Assembly: GCA_016213345.1 (NCBI GenBank)
Contig: JACRAO010000241.1
Coordinates: 1 to 6,082 of the forward strand
From: Bdellovibrio sp.
GTDB taxonomy: Bacteria; Bdellovibrionota; UBA1018
DNA: 6,082 nt
Reading direction: 5' to 3'
The position numbers and the translations under genes are program-made. How positions within the stretch are numbered: the first letter of the stretch is position 1; every line of letters begins with the position of its first letter. The notes beneath the pieces were generated by a model, which had not been told where the DNA came from, did not search any database, and was given only the letters and a program-made list of their open reading frames with translations. Positions 1-6,015 of this stretch are shown piece by piece.

Positions 1-1
1 A

Positions 2-619
2 CAAAGTTTTGTTTTAACTACGGCAATTCAGCTTGCAAATCTTTATGCAACCATTGCGAATGGAGGAACCATATATAGGCCATATGTTGTCAAGAGGGTC
101 GAAAATAACAATGGGCAAGTATTGCAGGAATTTAATCCAGAAATAGTCAATAAAGTTCAAATATCACAAAAAACACTAGAACTAGTTAGGCAGGGACTTT
201 GGGGTGTGGTTAACAATGAGCGTGGAACGGCTTATTCACAAAGATTACCTGGGATTGATTTTGCTGGCAAAACTGGCTCTGCACAAGTAGTTCACATAGC
301 AGAGGAAAAGCTTTTTAAAAAATATGCTTGCGAGTCAATGAAATTCAAAGAGAGGCAAAATGCTCTATTTGTGGGTTATGCTCCCACGAGAGATCCTGCT
401 ATTTCAGTGGCTGTGATTGCGGAACACGCGTGTCATGGCGCAAGTGGAGCGGCTCCAATAGTTAGACAAACGATCAAGTCTTACCTAGAAAAATACAATC
501 CAACACTGTACGGCGCAAAAGCAAAAGCCAAGGTGAGGCCAGAACCAACAACAGAAGATCTCGAAGATTCTTTTGCAATCGAAGAGAGGGTTGATCTACC
601 CGCTCAAGGGAGCGAATAA
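2..619 (+). CDS. mrdA: Penicillin-binding protein 2 (peptidoglycan DD-transpeptidase), C-terminal part
   Basis: This is the 3' end of a class B penicillin-binding protein that cross-links peptidoglycan during cell elongation, anchored in the inner membrane with its catalytic domain in the periplasm. The frame is open from the first bases of the window, so the start and the SxxK and SxN motifs lie upstream; 205 codons are visible. The third active-site motif, KTGS, followed by AQV, is encoded at 269-289. Upstream, TTAIQLANLYATIANGG matches the helix that precedes this region in PBP2 proteins. After the KTGS strand come NALFVGYAPTRDPAISVAV and a Cys-containing EHACHGASGAAP stretch, then an acidic, low-complexity tail (about the last 30 residues). 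The stop overlaps the mrdB start by one base (TAATG), indicating an operon with translational coupling. PBP2 rather than FtsI is inferred from the adjacent RodA gene. An internal TTG at 122 is not a real start, because homology continues upstream of it. Confidence 0.95.
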   Translation, partial: QSFVLTTAIQLANLYATIANGGTIYRPYVVKRVENNNGQVLQEFNPEIVNKVQISQKTLELVRQGLWGVVNNERGTAYSQRLPGIDFAGKTGSAQVVHIAEEKLFKKYACESMKFKERQNALFVGYAPTRDPAISVAVIAEHACHGASGAAPIVRQTIKSYLEKYNPTLYGAKAKAKVRPEPTTEDLEDSFAIEERVDLPAQGSE

Positions 620-1776
620 TGACACATGCAAGTACTGAGACTCAATATTTATTAGAAGACAATCAGAATTTCAAATTAGGATCATACGAGGAGGAGTTTA
701 AGAAGTTTAACTGGAACTTGCTTATTATCGAAGTCATTCTTTTTGGTATTGGGATTTGGAATTTAATGAGTGCTACTATTGTTCAAGGTAAATCAATGGG
801 ATTATACAGGACTCAGCTGCTTTGGTTTGGGATTGGCATGATACTGACGGCTTTAGTATTACTGGTGCACTATTCGGCATTTTCCAGGCTGGCTTATGTT
901 ATTTATTTTGCAAATCTTATTTGTTTAGTTTTAGTTTTATTTATTGGTAAGTCTTCTTTAGGTGCAAAACGTTGGCTTGGGTTTGGTAACTTTGGAATTC
1001 AGCCATCCGAGTTTATGAAACTTTCTATGGTGATTTGTCTTGCAAAATTTTTCGAATCTGACAGAAATCTTGGGGGATATTCTTTCAGGGATTTAGTTTT
1101 GCCTACTTTACTGCTTATTATTCCTTGTGGACTAATAGCTATGGAGCCTGATTTAGGAACCGGGTTAATTATTATGTTAGTGGGATTAAGCATGTTTTTA
1201 TTTATGAAAATTCAGGCTAAAACCCTACTAATATTGGGGATTTGTGCGACCATATTGCTACCCCTGTCATATCAATTTGTATTAAAGCCGTATCAAAAGC
1301 AGAGATTAACGTCATTTATTGATCCAATGGGAGACCCAAAAGGTAGTGGTTGGAATTCGTTACAATCAAAAATCGCAATTGGAAGTGGCAAACTGTTTGG
1401 CAAAGGTTACAAAAAGGGCACGCAGAGCCAGCTCAATTTTTTACCGGAGCACCACACTGATTTTATTTTTTCTGTTTTTGGTGAAGAGCATGGTTTTGTA
1501 GGGTGTGCGATTATCGTTTTATTATTTTTTGCTTTTTTATTAAACGGGTTATCTGTTGCTTATCAATCCAATGATAAATTTGGATTGCTTTTGGCATTTG
1601 GTATTTCTTTGACTTTTTTTTGGCAAATTTTTATCAATTTAGGGATGGTAATGGGGATGTTGCCCATAGTGGGGGTGCCGCTTCCTTTTTTGAGTTACGG
1701 TGGGTCTTCTTTGGTAACCTCATTGTTTTCGGTAGCAGTTTTGACAAATATTGCAAATAAGAAGTTAATGTTTTGA
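619..1776 (+). CDS. mrdB: RodA, SEDS-family peptidoglycan glycosyltransferase (rod shape)
   Basis: This is a complete 385-residue SEDS protein (RodA/FtsW/SpoVE family), close to the usual RodA length of about 370-400. It polymerises lipid II into glycan strands in the elongation complex with PBP2, encoded directly upstream. About ten hydrophobic segments can be seen, the first at roughly residues 34-53. Family signatures include GAKRWLGFG with QPSEFMKL (115-135), the extracellular loop with NFLPEHHTDFIFSVFGEE (273-290), whose Asp281 matches the essential Asp of SEDS enzymes, and LPFLSYGGSS (355-364) near the C terminus. The hydrophilic N-terminal extension of about 30 residues, rich in Glu, is somewhat long. 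The start at 619 is supported by an AAGGGAG ribosome-binding site at 606-612, six bases upstream, inside the end of mrdA. RodA is preferred over FtsW because of the HHTDFIF motif and the PBP2 neighbour. Confidence 0.97.
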   Translation: MTHASTETQYLLEDNQNFKLGSYEEEFKKFNWNLLIIEVILFGIGIWNLMSATIVQGKSMGLYRTQLLWFGIGMILTALVLLVHYSAFSRLAYVIYFANLICLVLVLFIGKSSLGAKRWLGFGNFGIQPSEFMKLSMVICLAKFFESDRNLGGYSFRDLVLPTLLLIIPCGLIAMEPDLGTGLIIMLVGLSMFLFMKIQAKTLLILGICATILLPLSYQFVLKPYQKQRLTSFIDPMGDPKGSGWNSLQSKIAIGSGKLFGKGYKKGTQSQLNFLPEHHTDFIFSVFGEEHGFVGCAIIVLLFFAFLLNGLSVAYQSNDKFGLLLAFGISLTFFWQIFINLGMVMGMLPIVGVPLPFLSYGGSSLVTSLFSVAVLTNIANKKLMF

Positions 1777-1811
1777 GTAATTAGTCAGCTTTTTGACGCT
1801 ATTATTTTTTT

Positions 1812-1840
1812 AATGTTTTTAATTCAAATTTTTATACAAT
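1812..1840 (+). promoter_or_regulatory. Possible promoter for the coiled-coil lipoprotein gene
   Basis: In the 116-base gap after mrdB, TACAAT at 1835-1840 matches five of six positions of a sigma-70 -10 box. It lies in a very AT-rich stretch about 50 bases before the next start codon. The -35 box at 17-base spacing (AATGTT, 1812-1817) is poor, so the call rests on the -10 box and position. Read-through from mrdAB is an alternative. Confidence 0.25.
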
Positions 1841-1878
1841 AACAGTAGACGGGTGTATTTTTAAGACACAAATTCATA

Positions 1879-1884
1879 CGAGGT
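1879..1884 (+). promoter_or_regulatory. Ribosome-binding site deciding the lipoprotein start
   Basis: CGAGGT sits eight bases before the ATG at 1893. The alternative in-frame ATG at 1956, which would give a more conventional short signal peptide, is preceded only by an A/T-rich run with no Shine-Dalgarno sequence. The site therefore favours the longer protein. Confidence 0.6.
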
Positions 1885-1892
1885 ATCAAACT

Positions 1893-2276
1893 ATGGTAGA
1901 TTTTAAAACAGAATTCAAAAAACCAGTTTCGGGCGCGAGAAATTTATTAAAAAAAATGAAGTGGCTTGTTTTTGGTGCTGCTTTTATAGGGTTAGGTATT
2001 AGCATGCCTAGTTGTCCGGGGCAGCAGGCACTACAGCAGCAAGTTGAGACATTGCAGACCAAGCTTAGCAGTGTGGAAAAGCAAAGTGCTCAGCGAGATT
2101 CACAGATGAAGCAACTAATTGCAGAAGTATCCCAGCTCAGGAGTATTCTTTCACAGCTCAATAATATTGTTGGAGCACAAAGCATCAGTATCAAAGAACT
2201 CGAGTCAAAAATGTCACCCAAATCCAGGGCAATGCCCAAGCCCCCCAAACACAGTGACAAGAAGAAGGGCAAGTAG
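1893..2276 (+). CDS. Putative lipoprotein with long coiled coil and Lys-rich C terminus (Lpp-like)
   Basis: This is a 127-residue protein of unknown specific function. Residues 1-23 are basic, including K20, K21 and K23. A hydrophobic segment follows at about 24-37, then M-P-S-C with Cys41, which would be the lipidated residue. Pro at -2 is unusual for a lipobox, so lipidation is inferred. From Leu47 to Met107 the sequence keeps an unbroken 3-4 heptad spacing (L47, V51, L54, L58, V61, S65, R68, M72, L75, V79, L82, L86, L89, V93, Q96, I100, L103, M107), predicting a rod-like coiled-coil oligomer. The tail (108-127) is rich in Pro and Lys and ends in Lys. The plan resembles Braun's lipoprotein Lpp, whose terminal Lys is linked to peptidoglycan, but sequence homology is not claimed. 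Its place after mrdAB suits an envelope role. It may have its own promoter, as 116 bases separate it from mrdB. The next coding sequence is convergent. Confidence 0.8.
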   Translation: MVDFKTEFKKPVSGARNLLKKMKWLVFGAAFIGLGISMPSCPGQQALQQQVETLQTKLSSVEKQSAQRDSQMKQLIAEVSQLRSILSQLNNIVGAQSISIKELESKMSPKSRAMPKPPKHSDKKKGK

Positions 2277-2285
2277 AACAAATAG

Positions 2286-2570
2286 TTAAAATGGAACATT
2301 GAATCCATCAAGCTTTGCTGCAGCATTTAGTTTTTTGTCAAGGCATAGAAAATACGCTTTTGATGGATTGTCAATCCCAATTCTGGCAGAAGCAAGCTGA
2401 ATAGCATCTGCTGGTCTCAAATAATAAATTTTTTGCAAATGCAATGCCATATCTAATACATGATAATCTATTACTACTAAAAAAACCCGCTTACGCAACT
2501 CTGTTGCTGTCTTTCGCGCAATATCTGCTTCTTTGATAGTAATTGAGTGTTCAATAAGTAGTTGCCACCT
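2286..2570 (-). pseudogene. PIN-domain (VapC-like) protein remnant, N terminus missing
   Basis: Read on the minus strand, this frame is open from just after a TAA (complement of 2571-2573) to a stop at 2286-2288, giving 94 codons. It shows the C-terminal part of a PIN ribonuclease domain: a helix with EADIARKTATELRKR, then LDMALHLQKIYYLRPADAIQLASAR and YFLCLDKKLNAAAKLDGF. The Asp of ADAIQLA and the Asp of LCLDKKL match two of the acidic PIN active-site positions. The N-terminal strand with the first catalytic Asp, about 40-50 residues, is absent. No credible start or ribosome-binding site exists; only a TTG at 2496-2498 could begin it. No antitoxin gene is present. The 5' end overlaps, in another frame, the end of the Ig-like protein gene, so the fragment seems joined to that gene by deletion or recombination. 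A functional product is unlikely. Confidence 0.7.
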
Positions 2571-3334
2571 TTATCAGTTGCGTAAACTATCGGCGAATTT
2601 GCCGTACCTCTTGTTTCTGAAGTCAGTCCACTCAGATCTATTTGATAAAATGAGCCCGTTGTAACCTCAATCGAAGCAGTTTCTGCTGAAGTCAGCCCAG
2701 AACTGGAAAAAACCACAGTATAGGTACCTGCTGTATTAAGAGACATATTAGCAAATCTGCCAATCGCACCATAAGCAGGAAGTGCTGTAGTTCCACTCAA
2801 AGTACCTCCCCCTGTATTGGTGCCAATTGCGGCAGTTACAGTATAAGTTGATGCACTTGATGGTAACTGATTGTTAAACTGATCTGCAATCATAACCCTT
2901 ATTTCACCAAGTTTAGATCCACCTGTAGCAGTTGTAGGAGAATTTGTAATAACCAATTTGTTTGCTACGTCTGCCAAAACAGTAGTTATCTTATTTGAAC
3001 TAGAACCAGTTACTCCACCAGTTCCTGTTGCATTGATATTGTTCTTCCCTTTTGCTTGAATATTAGCACCAGTAAAATTAGCAACACCATTTACAGCGGT
3101 AACTGTGTATGCGCCAGAAAAATTTGCACCGGTTAGTGTCACATCACCGTTATAAGCTGTATTTACACCTGCTGTATTATAAGCTTTTACAGTAACACTA
3201 AGATTAACTCCCGCAGTGACAGACGTAGGTGCCGATGTAACCACAAGAGTATCAGCTAACACACTCTGTGCTCCGCAAAAGATGACAATAACAAAACTTA
3301 CTTGGCAAAAAAGATTTACTATTTTTTTATTCAT
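2477..3334 (-). CDS. Secreted Ig-like-repeat protein (adhesin/invasin type), truncated at the 3' end
   Basis: The 285-residue product starts with a clear Sec signal peptide: MNKK, a hydrophobic core to about residue 20, and likely cleavage after A27 (SVLA, then DTL). The mature part consists of Thr/Ser/Gly/Val/Ala-rich beta-sandwich modules. Module 1 spans about 28-120 (LVVTSAPTSVTAG to NKITTV) and module 2 about 122-226 (NKLVITNSPTTATGG, IADQFNN, to SIEVTT). A third module starts at about 227 and stops at YATDKGGN (251-258), aligned with IADQFNN of module 2. From about residue 259 the sequence turns Lys/Gln/Arg-rich (KKQILRERQQQ), unlike the rest. It comes from reading the PIN-domain fragment in the wrong frame. 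The original gene was therefore probably longer and lost its C-terminal repeats and any anchor. The start has a good ribosome-binding site and a plausible promoter, so a short secreted product may still be made. Modules of this kind occur in bacterial surface proteins; the ligand cannot be inferred. Confidence 0.75.
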   Translation of the reverse strand: MNKKIVNLFCQVSFVIVIFCGAQSVLADTLVVTSAPTSVTAGVNLSVTVKAYNTAGVNTAYNGDVTLTGANFSGAYTVTAVNGVANFTGANIQAKGKNNINATGTGGVTGSSSNKITTVLADVANKLVITNSPTTATGGSKLGEIRVMIADQFNNQLPSSASTYTVTAAIGTNTGGGTLSGTTALPAYGAIGRFANMSLNTAGTYTVVFSSSGLTSAETASIEVTTGSFYQIDLSGLTSETRGTANSPIVYATDKGGNYLLNTQLLSKKQILRERQQQSCVSGFF

Positions 3335-3342
3335 AATATTTA

Positions 3343-3349
3343 TTCCTTT
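3343..3349 (-). promoter_or_regulatory. Ribosome-binding site of the Ig-like-repeat gene
   Basis: On the minus strand AAAGGAA lies eight bases before the ATG at 3334-3332, fixing the start directly before the signal peptide. Confidence 0.65.
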
Positions 3350-3414
3350 AATTTTAAGATTGTTATCTCCAACTTCATCGAACTACTTACGTACAGCAAC
3401 ACAACATAAGATAG

Positions 3415-3443
3415 AGTCTACAAGACTTGCCGCTTGAAATCAA
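3415..3443 (-). promoter_or_regulatory. Probable sigma-70-type promoter of the Ig-like-repeat gene
   Basis: On the minus strand TTGATT (complement of 3438-3443) and TAGACT (complement of 3415-3420) are separated by exactly 17 bases; each matches four of six consensus positions or better. The stretch just upstream (3444-3477) is almost pure A/T and could act as an UP element. Transcription would start near 3408, leaving a leader of roughly 70 bases. The promoter lies directly after the rlmN stop, so the gene need not depend on read-through. Confidence 0.45.
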
Positions 3444-3474
3444 TTAATTACATATAATTTATATAAATATTTTT

Positions 3475-4518
3475 TTATTTTACACATGTCTTTTGAGACA
3501 CAGAAGATAATTGTCCGCAAGCTGCTAAAATCTCTACACCTTTAGAAATTCTTACGGTAGCTGTCATATGCCGATCCAGTAAGTATTTCTGAAAAGCCCT
3601 TACTGCTACTTCTGTAGGTCTCTTGTAAACAGAACCCGTATGCTCATTCATAGGTATTAAATTAATCTTACACGGAATGCCTCGCACAAGTTTCACTAGT
3701 CTTGCAGCATCCTCCAATGAATCATTAAAGTCCTTAAGCAAAACATATTCGAAAGTAATACGCCGGTTGCACTTTGAATAATCTTTACAAGCTTTAAGCA
3801 GTAATGCCAAATTCCATTTTTTATTAACTGGCATGATCTTAGAACGCTTCTCATCAGTCACAGCATTTAACGAAACAGCCAAAGACACAGAAATCTGTTT
3901 ACCCAACTTTTCAATCGCTGGCACTATACCACTCGTACTAACAGTTACTTTTCTCTTAGAAAATCCAAAGCTATACGGATCTAATAAAATCTGACACGCA
4001 GTAATGAGATTTTCTAAATTATGCAAAGGCTCTCCCATACCCATAAACACAATATTAGTAACCTGTGCAATTTTACGCAATTCGTAAACCTGTGCTATGA
4101 TTTCATATGTTTTAAGATTGCGGCTCAATCCCTGTACTCCAGTCAAACAAAACTTGCAACCCATAGCACAACCCACTTGAGTCGAAATACATGCTGTTAT
4201 ACGCTCTTCTTTATTGGCAGGGATAATTACACTTTCTATGGTTTTATGATCTTCTAACTCCCATAAAAACTTATGGGTCCCATCAATAGATTGTTTAGAT
4301 TCTTTTTTATTTATATTGTAAAAAGCTACGTTTTCCTTAAGCCAAGACCGTAGATCTTTCGAAAGATCCGTCATCTCATCCCAACTCACGGCACCCTTTT
4401 GATAAACCCACTGAAAAATCTGCCTAGCCCGCATACGAGCCCGCCTCTCATCAGTTAGACTCTGAGGCCTAAGAATCAATGCCAATGCATCTAAAGTAAA
4501 CGACTGAAAATACAACAT
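3475..4518 (-). CDS. rlmN: Dual-specificity RNA methyltransferase RlmN (23S rRNA A2503 / tRNA A37)
   Basis: This is a complete 347-residue radical-SAM enzyme, typical length for the family. It makes 2-methyladenosine at 23S rRNA A2503 and in some tRNAs at A37, using SAM through a methyl-cysteine mechanism. The N-terminal domain (about 1-95) contains the ARQIFQWVYQKG element. The [4Fe-4S] motif is C117-AMG-C121-KF-C124. C110, seven residues before the cluster motif, and C334 in EILAACGQL match the two catalytic cysteines, so the enzyme appears intact. GMGEPLHN (160-167), SLNAVTDEKRSKIMPVNKKW (216-235) and NLIPMNEH (286-293) are other conserved stretches. Asn218 in SLNA agrees with RlmN/Cfr proteins. 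RlmN rather than Cfr is inferred from overall similarity to housekeeping RlmN and the gene setting. A GAGG sequence lies four bases before the ATG. The gene is divergent from rdgB across 59 bases. Confidence 0.96.
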   Translation of the reverse strand: MLYFQSFTLDALALILRPQSLTDERRARMRARQIFQWVYQKGAVSWDEMTDLSKDLRSWLKENVAFYNINKKESKQSIDGTHKFLWELEDHKTIESVIIPANKEERITACISTQVGCAMGCKFCLTGVQGLSRNLKTYEIIAQVYELRKIAQVTNIVFMGMGEPLHNLENLITACQILLDPYSFGFSKRKVTVSTSGIVPAIEKLGKQISVSLAVSLNAVTDEKRSKIMPVNKKWNLALLLKACKDYSKCNRRITFEYVLLKDFNDSLEDAARLVKLVRGIPCKINLIPMNEHTGSVYKRPTEVAVRAFQKYLLDRHMTATVRISKGVEILAACGQLSSVSQKTCVK

Positions 4519-4577
4519 AAAACCTCAATACTAAATTTCTTTGCCAACTTTATCAAAACACCATATTGATATGAAGT
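4519..4577. promoter_or_regulatory. Divergent rlmN/rdgB intergenic region, probably with both promoters
   Basis: These 59 bases separate two divergent start codons, so transcription signals for both should lie here or within the gene starts. On the minus strand TTGATA and TAGTAT are 17 bases apart (about 4528-4556), a fair sigma-70 match, but this would place the start site almost at the rlmN ribosome-binding site. On the plus strand TTGCCA (4541-4546) and TATTGA (4564-4569) are also 17 bases apart, and would give rdgB a near-leaderless mRNA. Neither assignment is secure. Confidence 0.35.
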
Positions 4578-5231
4578 ATGAGACTCACAAATAAAATCAT
4601 ACTGGCTTCTACCAATAACCATAAACTTAAGGAGTTTCAAGCCATATGGAAAGCTTATCCAGAGTTTGAAATCATCCCTGTCCATGAATTTATCAGAAAC
4701 ACCGAAAAACTCTCTTTTGTCGAAACTCATAATACTTTTTTAGATAATGCTATAGCAAAATCTCGCTTAGTTAGCCAGTGCTCTCACCAGGTTGCCTTAG
4801 GTGATGACTCTGGCCTCGAAGTCGACGCTTTAGCAGGTAAGCCTGGTGTTCATTCTTTTCGCTATGCAAAACCACCCATGGGACATGCCCCTTATTCTCG
4901 TCAAGAACAAGATTGGGCCAATATTGAGCTTTTACTACACGAACTAAAACCTAAACGTAAACCATGGAAAGCAAGCTTTAAATGTGCTCTCGCACTAACC
5001 ATAGAAGGCATTATGATGCTATCAGAAGAAACCCTAGAAGGCGAAATAATAGAAACTCCACAAGGAAACAATGGTTTTGGCTATGACCCGGTTTTCATCC
5101 CGCAAGGCTTTCAAAAAACCCTGGCAGAAATGGCAGACAAAGAAAAAAATACAATCTCCCATCGCGCAAAAGCGGTTTACCAACTAATATTTAAAATCAA
5201 GGAATGCACTATAGTATTTGCAAAACCTTAA
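4578..5231 (+). CDS. rdgB: RdgB/HAM1-family non-canonical purine NTP pyrophosphatase (dITP/XTP)
   Basis: This is a complete 217-residue cytoplasmic enzyme, slightly longer than the usual 195-205. It hydrolyses ITP, dITP and XTP to monophosphates plus pyrophosphate, keeping deaminated purines out of DNA and RNA. The nucleotide-binding start is ASTNNHKLKEF (10-20), with Lys16 and Glu19 of the N-x-x-K-x-x-E signature. FVETHNTFLDNAIAKS (47-62) carries the conserved Glu49, Asn57 and Lys61; the usual Gly after ET is His here. GDDSGLEVDALAGKPGVHS (75-93) contains the catalytic Asp pair 76/77. GNNGFGYDPVF (163-173) and ISHRAKA (193-199) complete the active site. A strong Shine-Dalgarno sequence is not visible before the ATG at 4578; GAAG immediately upstream is too close to count as one. 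The overlapping ATG at 4571 is in another frame. The gene is divergent from rlmN and followed by a 109-base gap. Confidence 0.95.
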   Translation: MRLTNKIILASTNNHKLKEFQAIWKAYPEFEIIPVHEFIRNTEKLSFVETHNTFLDNAIAKSRLVSQCSHQVALGDDSGLEVDALAGKPGVHSFRYAKPPMGHAPYSRQEQDWANIELLLHELKPKRKPWKASFKCALALTIEGIMMLSEETLEGEIIETPQGNNGFGYDPVFIPQGFQKTLAEMADKEKNTISHRAKAVYQLIFKIKECTIVFAKP

Positions 5232-5274
5232 GTAATCCTGACATGGCCAGTACTAAATAACCGCTGCAAAATGC

Positions 5275-5304
5275 TTTTCAATTTTACTCATCTTGCGGTA
5301 TAAA
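5275..5304 (+). promoter_or_regulatory. Probable promoter of the glycoside hydrolase gene
   Basis: TTTTCA (5275-5280) and TATAAA (5299-5304) are 18 bases apart. The -10 box matches five of six consensus positions, the -35 box four of six. Transcription would start near 5311, leaving a leader of about 30 bases containing GGAG (5325-5328) before the ATG at 5341. This supports that ATG and argues against an in-frame TTG at 5293, which would overlap the -10 box. Confidence 0.45.
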
Positions 5305-5340
5305 ACTCTCATGCTATGGGGGTTGGAGTTATTTTTCCTG

Positions 5341-5946
5341 ATGAGCCAAGAGCCTGTTTTATTTCCAAAGGATTTCAAATGGTGTGTGGCTACTTCTGCT
5401 CATCAAATCGAAGGGTACAACACCCAAAGTGACTGGTGGGATTGGGAACAAACACTTGGAAAAATTAAAAATGGTGACAAATCAGGAGCAGCTTGTGACC
5501 ACTGGAACCGCGTTGCCGAAGATATCGATCTACTCAAAAATCTCAATATCAAACAATACCGGTTTTCTATTGAATGGGCAAAAATAGAACCCAACCAAGA
5601 CGTTTGGGACTCCGAAGCCATTGCTCACTATAAGAAAGAATTACAGATTTTATCTCAAGCCCAGATTGAACCTATTATTACACTACATCATTTTACTTTG
5701 CCCCGATGGTTCAGAAAACAGGGAGGATGGGAGTGGAGCGAAGCACCGACTGAGTTTTTAAAATATGTCCAGTTTGTTTATAAAGCCTTGGGCGCTCCTG
5801 AACAAATCTGGATTACTTTTAATGAACCCATGGTGCATTTAGTGGGAGGATACATTGCAGGAGTCACTCCACCTGGTGAAAAAAGAGCAATTTCTGGCCT
5901 TATACGTCCCCTCAAAGGATTGCTCCAGTCTCATGCACTAGCTTAG
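5341..5946 (+). pseudogene. Glycoside hydrolase family 1 (beta-glucosidase/6-phospho-beta-glucosidase type), 5' part, interrupted
   Basis: From the ATG at 5341 the frame encodes about 201 residues of a GH1 (beta/alpha)8 barrel; intact members have roughly 420-480. Signatures in order are FPKDFKWCVATSAHQIEG (the N-terminal GH1 signature, with the sugar-binding Gln/Glu), ACDHWNRVAEDIDLLKNL, YRFSIEWAKIEP, TLHHFTLPRWF and WITFNEP, whose Glu (residue 162 from this start) is the acid/base catalyst. The nucleophile motif (TENG) and the C-terminal half are missing. The frame ends SHALA-stop, where the family normally continues AHALAY. The bases TTA at 5943-5945 fit the start of a Tyr codon, and the next base begins a mobile-element-like terminus. 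The break therefore appears to be an insertion. GGAG is 12 bases before the start, slightly distant. The signal-less N terminus suggests a cytoplasmic enzyme acting on imported glucosides; whether the natural substrate is phosphorylated cannot be told. It would be inactive as truncated. Confidence 0.9.
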
Positions 5947-5970
5947 GGTCTGTCCATGAATAAACTAGAC

Positions 5971-6013
5971 AATCGGCGTGAAGACTTTTGGTGCAGATTT
6001 GGATGAGCCGATT
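5971..6013. repeat. Inverted repeat AATCGGC/GCCGATT inside the probable mobile element
   Basis: AATCGGC (5971-5977) and GCCGATT (6007-6013) are perfect 7-base inverted copies with a 29-base spacer. They could be a subterminal transposase-binding or folding structure. Confidence 0.5.
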
Positions 6014-6015
6014 GA

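Noticed and set aside
999..1193. Open frame of 64 codons on the minus strand
   Set aside because: It lies wholly inside mrdB, whose protein is clearly conserved here; no ribosome-binding site or recognisable domain.
1319..1501. Open frame of 60 codons on the plus strand inside mrdB
   Set aside because: Out of frame with the conserved SEDS loop; a shadow of mrdB.
1784..1820. Possible terminator after mrdB (GTCA/TGAC hairpin followed by a T-rich tract)
   Set aside because: The stem is only four bases and contains no strong GC pairing, so it is too weak to call.
2291..2308. ATGGA/TCCAT hairpin between the convergent genes as a bidirectional terminator
   Set aside because: A five-base stem with no T-run on either strand; it also lies within the PIN coding frame.
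2090..2326. Minus-strand open frame opposite the lipoprotein gene
   Set aside because: It is antisense to the regular heptad coiled coil, which explains its leucine/serine-rich composition; no supporting signals.
3216..3437. Plus-strand open frame of 73 codons opposite the signal peptide region of the Ig-repeat gene
   Set aside because: Antisense to a gene with clear signal peptide, ribosome-binding site and promoter; no recognisable domain.
4021..4257. Plus-strand open frame of 78 codons opposite rlmN
   Set aside because: Antisense to the radical-SAM core of rlmN; no recognisable features.
4491..4730. Minus-strand open frame across the rlmN/rdgB divergent region
   Set aside because: Overlaps both genuine starts and is antisense to the conserved rdgB N terminus.
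5293..5340. Upstream in-frame TTG start for the GH1 gene, giving 16 extra residues with a hydrophobic stretch
   Set aside because: It overlaps the likely -10 box, has no ribosome-binding site, and GH1 similarity starts only after the ATG at 5341.
5384..5621. Open frames on both strands within the GH1 fragment
   Set aside because: The GH1 frame explains this DNA fully with several family motifs.
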